A stretch of 44,323 bases of DNA, from the NCBI GenBank assembly GCA_028286885.1, contig JAQBQS010000009.1:1-44323 (forward strand). The letters are read 5' to 3'. This document shows, one piece after another, positions 1 to 7,797 of this stretch. Below the pieces are notes generated by a model. It searched no databases. It saw only the letters and a list, made by a program, of their open reading frames with translations, and was not told the origin of the DNA. This DNA comes from Patescibacteria group bacterium (lineage in GTDB: Bacteria; Patescibacteriota; Minisyncoccia; Phycocordibacterales; UBA1006). How positions within the stretch are numbered: position 1 is the first letter of the stretch; every line of letters starts with the position of its first letter. The position numbers were made by a program, and so were the translations under genes.

Positions 1-50
1 GCGAAAAATTTTTCTCAGGTCGAGAAAAACTATATCCAGAGTATAGGATT

Positions 51-104
51 GGTCAAAAGAGACAAGATCGCTTGCATTAGCAAGTAATTTTGTCTCTGGT
101 GACC
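51..104 (+). promoter_or_regulatory. 54-nt near-perfect hairpin before the sigma-DnaA gene
   Basis: Outer stem GGTCA (51-55) pairs with TGACC (100-104). After a 2x2 internal loop, 58-75 pairs with 80-97 with only one mismatch and three G-T pairs, closed by an ATTA loop (76-79). It ends 8 nt before the start codon at 113 and has no T-run, so it is not an obvious terminator. It may be an operator palindrome or a 5'-UTR structure; function is inferred. Confidence 0.6.
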
Positions 105-112
105 AACACGAG

Positions 113-1351
113 ATGCGACTTAGGCCCGAAGAGGGGGGTTATGACGAAAAGACCAGTCATTATTTACTCGCCTGCAACCTAAGGCTTGTTATATGGTGGT
201 CAAAAACTTATTATTTCTCTCCTAGTAATAGAGATAGGAAGGGGCTGAGTCTTTTAGATTACATTCAAGAAGGAAATCTCGGCCTAATAAGGGCCCTTGA
301 AAAGTATAATTGGAGGATTGCAAAATTTTCGACATATGCCACTTGGTGGATACGTCAATCGCTTAGAACAATTCAGCAAAACAGGACTGCGATTTATCTG
401 CCGGCACATATCCTTGAAAAGATGGCCAAGTACAAACGTGTTTTCGTTCAATATGAACTTAAGTACTCCAGAAAACCCTCACCGCAAGAAGTTTCAAAGG
501 AATCGGGCCTGACCGTAGAAGAGGTCTATCTTATTGAAAAAGTAAGAAGCCAGCGATTTGTTTCAATTTCCGGACCTTCATCATCAAGGGATGAAACTCC
601 TGATATGGAATATCTTATTCCTGATAGTCCCAAGTTGTCCATTGAGCAATCAATAGATAACAGTATTATCAAGAAAGAACTACAAAGGATTCTGAAGTTA
701 GAACTTAACCCAAAAGAGTATGGAATCGTATGCGCTCGTTTTGGATTAGTGGACGGAGAAGAATTTACAGGAGAAGAAGTTGCTCAAAAGTATGGAGTGA
801 GTCGCCAGAGGATAAATCAGATAGAAACAAAGATTAAAGAAAAACTTCAAAAAAATATTTCCTTCATTAATCTGGCGAGAAGGGAAAAGTATATCTCTCA
901 TGAAAAGTATCAACTGATTCTCAAAGAAATAGAAGCATCAAACGCAGTCAAGAATCCATTTGCGCTCGCGCCTGTGATTAAGCAGCAAGATGGTTTAATT
1001 AGTCATGATTCAGAAATCTTGGAAAAACTAGTGACGGGAGATATTGCAAAAAACGTCACGATTCTCGTGGGTTCGGCTACTGGATTCTCTTATGATGACA
1101 TCATTCGACCAGATCGCACTAAAAAACTCGTAGAAGCAAGACAGGTTGTAATGTATTTCTTACACATTGATATGAGGATGTCCTTTCCTAAAATTGGGGA
1201 ATCACTCGGCAATCGTGACCACACCACTGTCATGCACGGAGTTCAGAAAATCGAGGAGCGTTTAAAATCCGATTCTCAATTTTGTGATTATGTTGAAAAA
1301 ATAAGAAATTATTTACAAACAATGATGTCAGCCAAATTGGCTGCATTATAG
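113..1351 (+). CDS. Sigma-70-family factor fused to DnaA domain IV
   Basis: The 412-aa protein has two recognisable parts. Residues 17-100 are sigma region 2, with NLRLV, the LLDYIQEGNLGL core-binding segment and FSTYATWWIRQ for -10 recognition. Residues 112-150 resemble region 3 and 185-248 region 4, with a helix-turn-helix at about 220-240. Residues 312-400 match DnaA domain IV (Bac_DnaA_C), including the signature GNRDHTTV at 366-373 that reads DnaA boxes. There is no region 1.1. In region 2.4 the residue equivalent to E. coli sigma70 T440 is Arg85. No in-frame ATG, GTG or TTG lies between the upstream stop at 44 and 113, so this start is firm. The domain calls are clear; a role linking transcription to replication is inference. 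Confidence 0.85.
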   Translation: MRLRPEEGGYDEKTSHYLLACNLRLVIWWSKTYYFSPSNRDRKGLSLLDYIQEGNLGLIRALEKYNWRIAKFSTYATWWIRQSLRTIQQNRTAIYLPAHILEKMAKYKRVFVQYELKYSRKPSPQEVSKESGLTVEEVYLIEKVRSQRFVSISGPSSSRDETPDMEYLIPDSPKLSIEQSIDNSIIKKELQRILKLELNPKEYGIVCARFGLVDGEEFTGEEVAQKYGVSRQRINQIETKIKEKLQKNISFINLARREKYISHEKYQLILKEIEASNAVKNPFALAPVIKQQDGLISHDSEILEKLVTGDIAKNVTILVGSATGFSYDDIIRPDRTKKLVEARQVVMYFLHIDMRMSFPKIGESLGNRDHTTVMHGVQKIEERLKSDSQFCDYVEKIRNYLQTMMSAKLAAL

Positions 1352-1357
1352 AATCTC

Positions 1358-1386
1358 AATCCCATGCACCTTGCATGGGATTTTTT
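1358..1386 (+). terminator. Rho-independent terminator of the sigma-DnaA gene
   Basis: Perfect 11-bp stem (1358-1368 with 1372-1382), CCT loop, then a T-run to 1386. Confidence 0.9.
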
Positions 1387-1435
1387 ACTGTCCAAATCAT
1401 TTCAAAATTCTTTTCCACTTTTTATTTCCATTTCC

Positions 1436-1466
1436 TTGCACGTGAAAGTTTTTCTCGTGATATACT
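1436..1466 (+). promoter_or_regulatory. pilT promoter, predicts leaderless mRNA
   Basis: TTGCAC (1436-1441) and extended -10 TGaTATACT ending at 1466, spacer 19. The ATG at 1475 lies only 8 nt after the -10 box, so transcription would begin at or next to the start codon. Confidence 0.7.
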
Positions 1467-1474
1467 TTCTCCAT

Positions 1475-2542
1475 ATGGAATCAAATTACTCCCAGGAACT
1501 CGACACGCTTCTCGACATCGTGTATCAGAACGGCGCGTCTGACTTGCATCTTGCGGCGGGACGGCATCCGTTTATCCGGGTGAGCGGCGCGCTGACGCCC
1601 GTTGCAAACTATCCGGAACTTACGCCCGAAGACATGATCGGGCTTGTTACGGCGTTTGCGGGGGATGAGAAGGCTTCGAAATTGGCGGAACTCGAGGAGA
1701 TCGATTTCGCGTACGCCTATGGGGACAAGATGCGATTGCGAGGAAATGCCTTTGTTCAGTCCGGCAAGATTTCAATTGCGCTTCGAACGATTCAGAAAAT
1801 CAGAACGCTTGCGGACTTGCGATTGCCTGAAGCTTTGATGCAGTTTACGCATGCCAAGCAGGGATTCTTCTTGGTGGTAGGTCCTGTCGGGTCAGGAAAA
1901 TCGACAACGCTTGCCGCGATGATCGATTCGATCAACTCGGAACGTCGTGAGCACATTATGACGATCGAGCATCCGATCGAGTACATCCATGCGGAAAAGC
2001 AGTCCATTATCGACCAGCGTGAAGTCGGGATCGATACCAAGTCATTTCATGCGGCGCTCGAATCCGCGTTCCGCGAGGACATCAATGTCATTTTGGTAGG
2101 CGAGATGCAGAATCCCGAGACGATCGCGACGGCTGTGACGGCTGCCGAAACGGGACACTTGGTTTTCTCGACATTGCATACCAACAGCGCCGCGCAGACG
2201 ATCGACCGTATCATCGACTCGTTCCCGCCGCAGCAGGAAGACCAGGTTCGCATGCAGCTTTCTGCAACGCTCCTCGGCGTATTCTCGCAGCGATTGATTC
2301 CGAGCCTCAAAGGGGGCTTGGTTCCGGCGTACGAGCTTTTGATCAATACGAATGCTGTTGCCAACTTGATCCGAGAGAAGCGAACGCATGAAATCGATAC
2401 GCTGATTGAAACGGGAAGTGACCACGGCATGATCTCGATGAACCGGTCTTTGATCGAACTTGTCCGTTCAGGCGAAATTTCCATCGACAGTGCCAAGGAA
2501 TTCTCGACGAATCCTGCGGGGATGGAGAGCATGATGCAGTAG
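1475..2542 (+). CDS. pilT: Type IV pilus retraction ATPase PilT
   Basis: A 355-aa GspE/PilT-type hexameric ATPase that powers pilus retraction at the inner membrane. Visible motifs are SDLHL near the N-terminus, Walker A GPVGSGKST at 136-144, Walker B ILVGEM near 205-212, the His box GHLVFSTLHT after it, and the PilT-type NLIREKRTHEIDTLIETG motif near 290-307. An in-frame start at 1364 exists but lies inside the preceding terminator; 1475 fits both the promoter and homology. It heads the pilus locus, but no pilB, pilM, pilN or pilO is in this window. Confidence 0.92.
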   Translation: MESNYSQELDTLLDIVYQNGASDLHLAAGRHPFIRVSGALTPVANYPELTPEDMIGLVTAFAGDEKASKLAELEEIDFAYAYGDKMRLRGNAFVQSGKISIALRTIQKIRTLADLRLPEALMQFTHAKQGFFLVVGPVGSGKSTTLAAMIDSINSERREHIMTIEHPIEYIHAEKQSIIDQREVGIDTKSFHAALESAFREDINVILVGEMQNPETIATAVTAAETGHLVFSTLHTNSAAQTIDRIIDSFPPQQEDQVRMQLSATLLGVFSQRLIPSLKGGLVPAYELLINTNAVANLIREKRTHEIDTLIETGSDHGMISMNRSLIELVRSGEISIDSAKEFSTNPAGMESMMQ

Positions 2543-2550
2543 TTTTCCTA

Positions 2551-2580
2551 AAAAACCGCTTCGTTGCGGTTTTTTATTTT
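2551..2580 (+). terminator. Terminator after pilT
   Basis: AAAAACCGC (2551-2559) pairs with GCGGTTTTT (2566-2574) around TTCGTT, followed by a T-rich tail. Confidence 0.9.
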
Positions 2581-2585
2581 AGTGG

Positions 2586-2591
2586 TATGAT
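2586..2591 (+). promoter_or_regulatory. Probable -10 box of the small membrane gene
   Basis: TATGAT preceded by TGG (extended -10 form), 41 nt before the ATG at 2633. No clear -35 is visible. Confidence 0.4.
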
Positions 2592-2632
2592 GAAAAAAGA
2601 ACTCATTCATTTCACCCACAAAAAAATACCTG

Positions 2633-2821
2633 ATGAAATATCTAACAAAAAGGCAGGCATATAGTATGTATATCCAACTCGTTCTTGCTGATCTTATGCC
2701 AAGTGAGGAATTCCGTGAGAAAATAAATAGGTTCCTGAGAATGATCAAATTTTTTGTCATTATCGGAACATTTCCACTTTTCTTGATTCTCGTAGCCCTC
2801 ATTGCAATTTACAAAGTCTGA
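2633..2821 (+). CDS. Small single-span membrane protein, unknown
   Basis: A 62-aa protein not recognised. Residues 1-37 are basic and probably helical (KYLTKRQAYSMYIQ...LMPSEEFREKINRFLRM), and about 38-60 form one hydrophobic membrane helix. The gene sits between two good terminators with its own -10 box, so it is an independent unit. It ends with TGA. The LPSEEFR-like segment before a membrane helix faintly recalls LETM1-type proteins, but the resemblance is too weak to name it. That it is a gene is supported by the flanking promoter and terminator. Confidence 0.55.
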   Translation: MKYLTKRQAYSMYIQLVLADLMPSEEFREKINRFLRMIKFFVIIGTFPLFLILVALIAIYKV

Positions 2822-2840
2822 AGTGCGAACCTCATTTTTA

Positions 2841-2866
2841 AGGCCGGAATAGTTCCGGCTTTTTTA
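2841..2866 (+). terminator. Terminator after the small membrane gene
   Basis: GCCGGAA (2843-2849) pairs with TTCCGGC (2853-2859), loop TAG, then six T. Confidence 0.9.
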
Positions 2867-2878
2867 TGCACATTTTTC

Positions 2879-2908
2879 TTGCCCTTGTGCATTGATTCCC
2901 TGTATACT
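2879..2908 (+). promoter_or_regulatory. pilC promoter, predicts leaderless mRNA
   Basis: TTGCCC (2879-2884), 18-nt spacer, TATACT (2903-2908). The ATG at 2915 is 6 nt further on. Confidence 0.75.
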
Positions 2909-2914
2909 TGTCGC

Positions 2915-4120
2915 ATGAATTTCAATTACAAAGTCATCGACCAGGCGGGACGCGAAGTCTCCGGGACTATCGACGCGGTATCGTCGGATCTCGCGATTTC
3001 GTCGCTCCAGCGCCGAGGATTCATCGTCGTATCGGTTATTGCCGACTCGCAGAAAAACATCCTGCAGAAGAGCTTCTCGTTCTTCGACAAGGTGCCGATG
3101 AAGGATCTGGTGGTGATGTCGAGGCAGCTCTCCGCATTGTTTGAGGCGCAGGTGTCGGCATTGAAAGCCTTCACGCTCTTGGCGACGAACTCGGAAAACA
3201 AGATGCTCGCGTACGCCCTAAACGCCGTGACGCAGGACATCCAGGGAGGAATATCCATCTCGCAGGCGATGGCCAAGCATCCGAATGCCTTCTCGACGTT
3301 TTACATCTCGATGGTCAAGGCCGGCGAGGAATCGGGAAAGCTGACGGAAACATTCCGCTATCTTGCTGACTACTTGGAACGCGAATTCGAACTTGCTTCA
3401 AAGACCAAGAATGCCCTGATCTATCCGGCGTTCGTAATCGTAACGTTCATTGTCGTAATCGTGCTCATGATGACGACCGTGATCCCGAAGCTCTCGTCGA
3501 TCTTGATCGAGACAGGACAGGAGCTTCCGATTTATACGCGCGTCGTGATTGCCGTTTCAAACTTCTTCGTCCATTACGGCATCTTCCTCCTCATCGCCTT
3601 GATCGCGATCGGCGTCTATTTCGGATATCTTGCGCGTACCGACGCGGGGAAGAAGAGAATCGACGGATGGAAACTGACATTGCCGGCGATTGGCGGACTG
3701 TACCGCAAGCTGTACTTGGCCCGCATGGCGGATAACCTAAACACGATGCTCTCCGCCGGAATTCCGGTCCTGCGCGCGCTCGAGATTACGGGCGACGTCG
3801 TGGACAACAAGGTCTACAAGCAGATTTTGGAAGACGCTGTAACGGATGTTCGAGGAGGGCAGAGCATTTCCGGGTCGCTTGAAAAACACGAACCGATCCC
3901 GCCGATCATGGTTGCCATGGTGCGCGTGGGCGAGGAGACCGGTTCCTTGGGACAGATTCTCTCGACATTGGCCCGCTTCTACAAGCGCGAGGTGGACAAT
4001 GCGGTGGACACCTTGATCGGCCTTATTGAACCGGTCCTGATCGTAGGGCTCGGCGTCGGCGTAGGATTCCTCCTGACGGCCGTACTTATCCCGATCTACA
4101 ACATTGCAGGATCGCTCTAG
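2915..4120 (+). CDS. pilC: Type IV pilus inner-membrane platform protein PilC
   Basis: A 401-aa PilC/GspF protein of the usual family length. It anchors the pilus ATPases at the cytoplasmic membrane and passes motion to the growing or retracting fibre. Two homologous T2SSF domains are seen (about residues 60-190 and 265-395), each with an acidic signature such as VKAGEESGKLTETF and VRVGEETGSLGQIL. Hydrophobic helices lie after the first domain (about 165-190), at 205-240 and at the C-terminus. An upstream in-frame ATG at 2879 would overlap the promoter; 2915 is preferred. The start MNFNYKVIDQAGREVSG is typical of the family. Confidence 0.93.
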   Translation: MNFNYKVIDQAGREVSGTIDAVSSDLAISSLQRRGFIVVSVIADSQKNILQKSFSFFDKVPMKDLVVMSRQLSALFEAQVSALKAFTLLATNSENKMLAYALNAVTQDIQGGISISQAMAKHPNAFSTFYISMVKAGEESGKLTETFRYLADYLEREFELASKTKNALIYPAFVIVTFIVVIVLMMTTVIPKLSSILIETGQELPIYTRVVIAVSNFFVHYGIFLLIALIAIGVYFGYLARTDAGKKRIDGWKLTLPAIGGLYRKLYLARMADNLNTMLSAGIPVLRALEITGDVVDNKVYKQILEDAVTDVRGGQSISGSLEKHEPIPPIMVAMVRVGEETGSLGQILSTLARFYKREVDNAVDTLIGLIEPVLIVGLGVGVGFLLTAVLIPIYNIAGSL

Positions 4121-4133
4121 TCCTTGGTATACT
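4104..4133 (+). promoter_or_regulatory. Promoter of the first major pilin gene
   Basis: TTGCAG (4104-4109), 18-nt spacer, TATACT (4128-4133) with TGG in front. It overlaps the end of pilC and lies 28 nt before the ATG, giving a short leader of about 22 nt. Confidence 0.65.
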
Positions 4134-4161
4134 TTTAACGTTAATCACTAATTCTCATTTC

Positions 4162-4626
4162 ATGAAAAAATCATTTCACAAAGGCTTTACCCTGATCGAG
4201 CTCCTCGTCGTCGTCGCGATCATCGCACTTCTTGCTGCGACGATCTTGGCATCTCTTGGCGGAGCACGAACCAAGGCTCGAGACGCGCGAACGACGTCCG
4301 AACTTTCGAGCATGCGCGCGCAGGCGGAGCTTTATTACAACAACCATACATTCAGCTATGGAACGGCAGGAACAAACTGTGCTGATACGGCTAACTTGTT
4401 CGGCGCAGCCTCAAACGATTCTCTTAAGACGCTCCTTGCTGACGTGATCAGCTACGCAGGCGGAAGCAGCAACGTCGCATGTGCGACAGATGGAAACGCT
4501 TGGGCGGTTTCAGGAAAGCTCAGCACAGGATTCTTCTGTGTCGACTCAAACGGAACATCGAAGGCCGCTGCATCAAGCGTAACGACGGCTGCAGGAGCCA
4601 TCGCTTCAAACCAGTGCGCACCGTAA
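4162..4626 (+). CDS. Type IV prepilin, major-pilin-like (copy 1)
   Basis: A 154-aa prepilin. A 10-residue basic leader ends in HKG, followed by the mature N-terminus FTLIELLVVVAIIALL with Glu5, the class III signal cut and N-methylated by PilD. The hydrophobic helix continues to about residue 35; the rest is a small globular head with several cysteines able to pair. Copy 2 immediately downstream shares a 90-nt identical stretch covering this signal. A strong terminator separates the two, so they can be expressed at different levels. Confidence 0.9.
   Translation: MKKSFHKGFTLIELLVVVAIIALLAATILASLGGARTKARDARTTSELSSMRAQAELYYNNHTFSYGTAGTNCADTANLFGAASNDSLKTLLADVISYAGGSSNVACATDGNAWAVSGKLSTGFFCVDSNGTSKAAASSVTTAAGAIASNQCAP
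4176..4265 (+). repeat. 90-nt perfect direct repeat, copy A (pilin N-terminus)
   Basis: Identical to 4698-4787 over all 90 nt, including synonymous positions. Sequence on both sides diverges. Confidence 0.9.
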
Positions 4627-4637
4627 TCATGTCATTT

Positions 4638-4661
4638 AAAAAACCGCTTGGCGGTTTTTTT
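4638..4661 (+). terminator. Terminator after pilin copy 1
   Basis: AAAAAACCGC (4638-4647) pairs with GCGGTTTTTT (4651-4660), loop TTG. Confidence 0.9.
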
Positions 4662-4668
4662 GTTTCCT

Positions 4669-4677
4669 TGATATACT
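4669..4677 (+). promoter_or_regulatory. Promoter of pilin copy 2, predicts leaderless mRNA
   Basis: Extended -10 TGaTATACT, 6 nt before the ATG at 4684. The box and the next bases match those in front of pilT, suggesting shared control. Confidence 0.7.
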
Positions 4678-4683
4678 TTCTCC

Positions 4684-5184
4684 ATGAATAATAATTCTCA
4701 CAAAGGCTTTACCCTGATCGAGCTCCTCGTCGTCGTCGCGATCATCGCACTTCTTGCTGCGACGATCTTGGCATCTCTTGGCGGAGCGCGGTCAAAGGCA
4801 AAAGATGCGCGCATCACGTCAGAGCTCTCAAGCCTTCGAGCGCAAATGGAGCAATTCTATAACTCAAACGGATTCAGTTATGTCGATCCGTCCGGTCCGG
4901 CATCTGTTGCCAGCTGTGCCAGCGGGCCGTTTGCAACCGGTACCGACAATACGGGCATCTTGATCAAGGATATCGGCAAGCAGACAGGCGATGGAACAAA
5001 CTATTACTACATGTACTGTGCCGCTGATAAGACATCTTGGGCTGTTGCGGCGCTCCTGCCCGGAACAGGCAAAACATTCTGCGTTGATTCAAACGGCGTT
5101 TCAAAAGCGGGAGTGGATGTCAACGGCGTGCCCTCTAACAGTCCGATAAACACGCTGGTTTCGAATCCGTATCGCTGCTGGTAA
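4684..5184 (+). CDS. Type IV prepilin, major-pilin-like (copy 2)
   Basis: A 166-aa prepilin with a very short leader (MNNNSHKG) and the same FTLIELLVVVAIIALL signal and helix as copy 1. The conserved part ends near residue 55 (SELSSLRAQMEQFYNSNGFSY); the head domain is different and contains four cysteines. It starts the operon that runs through the minor pilins and pilD. The next gene starts 5 nt after the stop. Confidence 0.9.
   Translation: MNNNSHKGFTLIELLVVVAIIALLAATILASLGGARSKAKDARITSELSSLRAQMEQFYNSNGFSYVDPSGPASVASCASGPFATGTDNTGILIKDIGKQTGDGTNYYYMYCAADKTSWAVAALLPGTGKTFCVDSNGVSKAGVDVNGVPSNSPINTLVSNPYRCW
4698..4787 (+). repeat. 90-nt perfect direct repeat, copy B (pilin N-terminus)
   Basis: Identical to 4176-4265, about 520 nt away in the same orientation. 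Confidence 0.9.
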
Positions 5185-5189
5185 TATCT

Positions 5190-5741
5190 ATGAACAGGAA
5201 AACATTTCACAAAGGCTTCACCGTCCTCGAGCTCCTGATCGTCATTGCGATCATGTGCATTTTGATCGGGCTCATTTTGGTGGGACTGAACGCCGCACGC
5301 TCGCACGCTCGCGATGAAGACAAGGTTACGAATATCCAAACGGTTGTTGTCGGATTGACGCAATTCTTCGATGTTTGCAGATCGTATCCAAGCGTTCTTG
5401 ATCCGAATGATCCGTCGGCTACCTGTTCGAATCTTGGAAACAAAACGATTGCTGATTTTATTCCAGGCCTCGATGCGTACCATTTCAACCAGGCCGGATC
5501 GGATTTTCATTATGCAGGCCTCGTGACCGACACGGGAAGCCCTCTTACTGATACGTCGGTATGCACCAATTTCCATATTGGCGTTGATTTGGAAGGAACG
5601 TCCGACGGTTTTCCTACGAAATCAAAATTTGGGCCTTCGAATTATCCATACGGCACCATCGCATGCACCGCGCATGCAGGAGGTTCGGCGGCTACCGACT
5701 TTGACGGAACCTCTTCATCGGTCTTCGATATCAAAAAATAA
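5190..5741 (+). CDS. Type IV prepilin (third pilin)
   Basis: A 183-aa prepilin. Leader MNRKTFHKG is followed by FTVLELLIVIAIMCILIGL, with Glu at position 5 of the mature chain. The early part (FHKGF, NAARSHARDEDKV) resembles the two upstream pilins, but the DNA has diverged. The head has two cysteine-containing segments typical of CPR pilin-like proteins. It is probably a minor pilin or an alternative subunit. pilD begins 1 nt after its stop. Confidence 0.88.
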   Translation: MNRKTFHKGFTVLELLIVIAIMCILIGLILVGLNAARSHARDEDKVTNIQTVVVGLTQFFDVCRSYPSVLDPNDPSATCSNLGNKTIADFIPGLDAYHFNQAGSDFHYAGLVTDTGSPLTDTSVCTNFHIGVDLEGTSDGFPTKSKFGPSNYPYGTIACTAHAGGSAATDFDGTSSSVFDIKK

Positions 5742-5742
5742 T

Positions 5743-6540
5743 ATGATAGTTGCTCTTGGAATCCTGGCGTTCATACTCGGCTCCATCATAGGGAGCTTTT
5801 TGAACGTTGTTGTCTTGCGCATGAACACCGGAAAAAACCTTGGAGGGAGGTCATCGTGTCCGCATTGCAAAACGCAGTTAAAATGGTACGAACTGGTTCC
5901 AATCGTCAGTTGGCTGATACAAAAGGGTAAGTGCCGAACCTGCAAAGCAAAGATTTCATCTCAGTATGTTTTGGTCGAGTCTGGAGCGGCGCTTTTGTTT
6001 GCAGGCGTAGCCTTGAAATTTGCGCCGCTTTTTATAAACGGTCTTTTTTCAAGTTTTATTCTTTATACAATATTATGGATGATTCTTGTCTCGATCGGAG
6101 TTGTGATCGCGGCGTACGATATCAAGTATCAGCTGATCGACGTGCGCGCCTTGTTCGGCTTGGCGTGCGCGTGCATCGTGCTCGGATTTCTTGATCCTAC
6201 GCATATCGGCATTCTTTCTCATATTATCGGTGCAGTCATTGTCCCGTTGCCGTTTTTGGTGTTATGGCTTCTTTCAAAAGGAAGGCTCATTGGATTCGGC
6301 GACATTGAAATCATGGCAGCCACGGGATTCTTGTTCGGTCCGACGGGCGGCTTCTCGTCGGTGACGCTCGGATTTTGGGCGGGCAGTATTATTGCTATTT
6401 CAGTCGTCGCATACCAGTCACGCAAAGGAAACAAGGAAACGCCAAGACAGATAGCCTTCGCTCCATTTCTGCTTCTCGGCATTTATCTGGTCGGCATTCT
6501 CGGCTTTGATATTTTTGCACGGATCCTCGGGATGATGTAA
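5743..6540 (+). CDS. pilD: Prepilin peptidase / N-methyltransferase PilD
   Basis: A 265-aa polytopic membrane aspartyl protease that removes prepilin leaders and methylates the new N-terminal Phe. The N-terminal methylase region has the zinc-binding pairs CPHC (39-42) and CRTC (64-67). Catalytic aspartates are Asp126 in AAYDIKYQ and Asp187 in GFGD, both next to membrane helices, matching the A24 peptidase family. The start at 5743 follows the previous stop by 1 nt; an earlier in-frame start would lie inside the pilin gene. Its substrates are the six prepilins around it, and probably the PilX-like protein. Confidence 0.93.
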   Translation: MIVALGILAFILGSIIGSFLNVVVLRMNTGKNLGGRSSCPHCKTQLKWYELVPIVSWLIQKGKCRTCKAKISSQYVLVESGAALLFAGVALKFAPLFINGLFSSFILYTILWMILVSIGVVIAAYDIKYQLIDVRALFGLACACIVLGFLDPTHIGILSHIIGAVIVPLPFLVLWLLSKGRLIGFGDIEIMAATGFLFGPTGGFSSVTLGFWAGSIIAISVVAYQSRKGNKETPRQIAFAPFLLLGIYLVGILGFDIFARILGMM

Positions 6541-6549
6541 ACTTGGGGC

Positions 6550-7194
6550 ATGCACAAAGGTTTCACCCTCATCGAGTTTATCGTCATCATCAGTATCTTC
6601 GCGATTATGGCGGCGGTGGCCCTCTTTAACTTCCAGGGATTCAGGAGCAATGTCGCGATCAACAATCTCGCGCACGATGTGGCTCTGACGATTCGCCAAG
6701 CCCAAGTTTTCGGATGGTCGGCGCAGTCGGGAATCGATTCAGGTTCGCAATTGCCGATTGATTCAAACGGCAAGCTTCTTCGCTATGCTGACGGAGTTTA
6801 CTTTCCCTATACGGCTGGCGCATTTGACAAGCAATTCATTTTATATACCAAAGTTGATACGACAGCCGGCAATGAAGCGTATGTCGATAACGTCGACACG
6901 ATCAACGACACGATCAAGGTTGCAGGGGCGGTTCATATTGTAGATATCAGAAGAGGATCCTTTGCAGATTTAACGCTTGATCCGACGCACCATATCGTAT
7001 CAGGGATTCCTGCAGCAGGTCCTGTTTCGATCGCATTTTCTCGTCCAAGACCCGAAGCTATTTTTTCAACGAATGGAACGCCACCCCTGGGTCAATACTT
7101 GGCAATTTACATTGCGAGCGACTCCTCGAACGATCCGACCTACGCAGACCATGTCGTGTTGATTTCGAAATTCGGCGAAATCGAGGTACAATAA
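6550..7194 (+). CDS. Minor prepilin, GspH/FimT-like
   Basis: A 214-aa prepilin with an extremely short leader (MHKG) before FTLIEFIVIISIFAIMAAVAL. The region after the helix (NFQGFRSNVAINNLAHDVALTIRQAQ) resembles GspH/FimT minor pseudopilins, which sit at the fibre tip and prime assembly. It follows pilD by 9 nt in the same operon. Exact subfamily is a guess from the helix-proximal pattern. Confidence 0.82.
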   Translation: MHKGFTLIEFIVIISIFAIMAAVALFNFQGFRSNVAINNLAHDVALTIRQAQVFGWSAQSGIDSGSQLPIDSNGKLLRYADGVYFPYTAGAFDKQFILYTKVDTTAGNEAYVDNVDTINDTIKVAGAVHIVDIRRGSFADLTLDPTHHIVSGIPAAGPVSIAFSRPRPEAIFSTNGTPPLGQYLAIYIASDSSNDPTYADHVVLISKFGEIEVQ

Positions 7195-7203
7195 AGCAAG
7201 ATT

Positions 7204-7791
7204 ATGAATTCCATCTCGCGAAAATTTCACAAAGGCTTCACCCTCATGGAGGTGATGGTTTCGGTTTCCATTTTCGCAATCATCGTAACGGTGGGCATTG
7301 TCTCCTTGTTGACCATTAACGACGCATATCGAAAATCCCAAACCGAGCGCCAGGCGATCGACAGCATGACCTATATGCTCGAATCCATGAGCCGGCGCAT
7401 CAGGACAGCTTTAACATGGAGTGCGACAAGTTTTGGTTCACCGTCATCATCATTTTCATTTGCCGATCAGGATCTGATTGGCGTCAATTACCATTGGGAT
7501 GGATCTGACAAATTATTTATGGATATTGTAACTGATCCCGGTTCCGTAAGTACGGCAGTTCCAGTTGCGAATAACTATGATCTGACGCCGGCCCAAGTTC
7601 ATATTTCAACGACCTTGCCCGACGGAACGACGCTTCCGGGCGGCGGCGTTTCGTTTCTTCCTCTTGAAACGACTGCGGGAGTTCCGTATCTTCAGATCAA
7701 TGTCGGAGGATACGTTACCAACGGCAAGCAGATTTCGCCGTTTCAATTCCAGACGGGCGTTTCCAAGCGCGTGATCGACGGAGCGCCATAA
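7204..7791 (+). CDS. Minor prepilin, GspJ/PilW-like
   Basis: A 195-aa prepilin: leader MNSISRKFHKG, then FTLMEVMVSVSIFAIIVTVGI. The following segment (QTERQAIDSMTYMLESMSRRIRTA) has the long amphipathic helix seen in GspJ/PilW tip proteins. The start lies 9 nt after the previous stop, with no Shine-Dalgarno sequence. It probably forms part of a tip complex with the genes on either side. Confidence 0.82.
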   Translation: MNSISRKFHKGFTLMEVMVSVSIFAIIVTVGIVSLLTINDAYRKSQTERQAIDSMTYMLESMSRRIRTALTWSATSFGSPSSSFSFADQDLIGVNYHWDGSDKLFMDIVTDPGSVSTAVPVANNYDLTPAQVHISTTLPDGTTLPGGGVSFLPLETTAGVPYLQINVGGYVTNGKQISPFQFQTGVSKRVIDGAP

Positions 7792-7797
7792 CTTTTT

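Noticed and set aside
4672-4683. Shared TATACTTTCTCC before pilT and pilin 2 as an operator
   Set aside because: Only the -10 box and six further bases agree; two cases are too few to claim a regulator site.
5007-5576. Minus-strand frame of 189 codons in the pilin region
   Set aside because: Antisense to two clear prepilins; a by-product of their codon bias.
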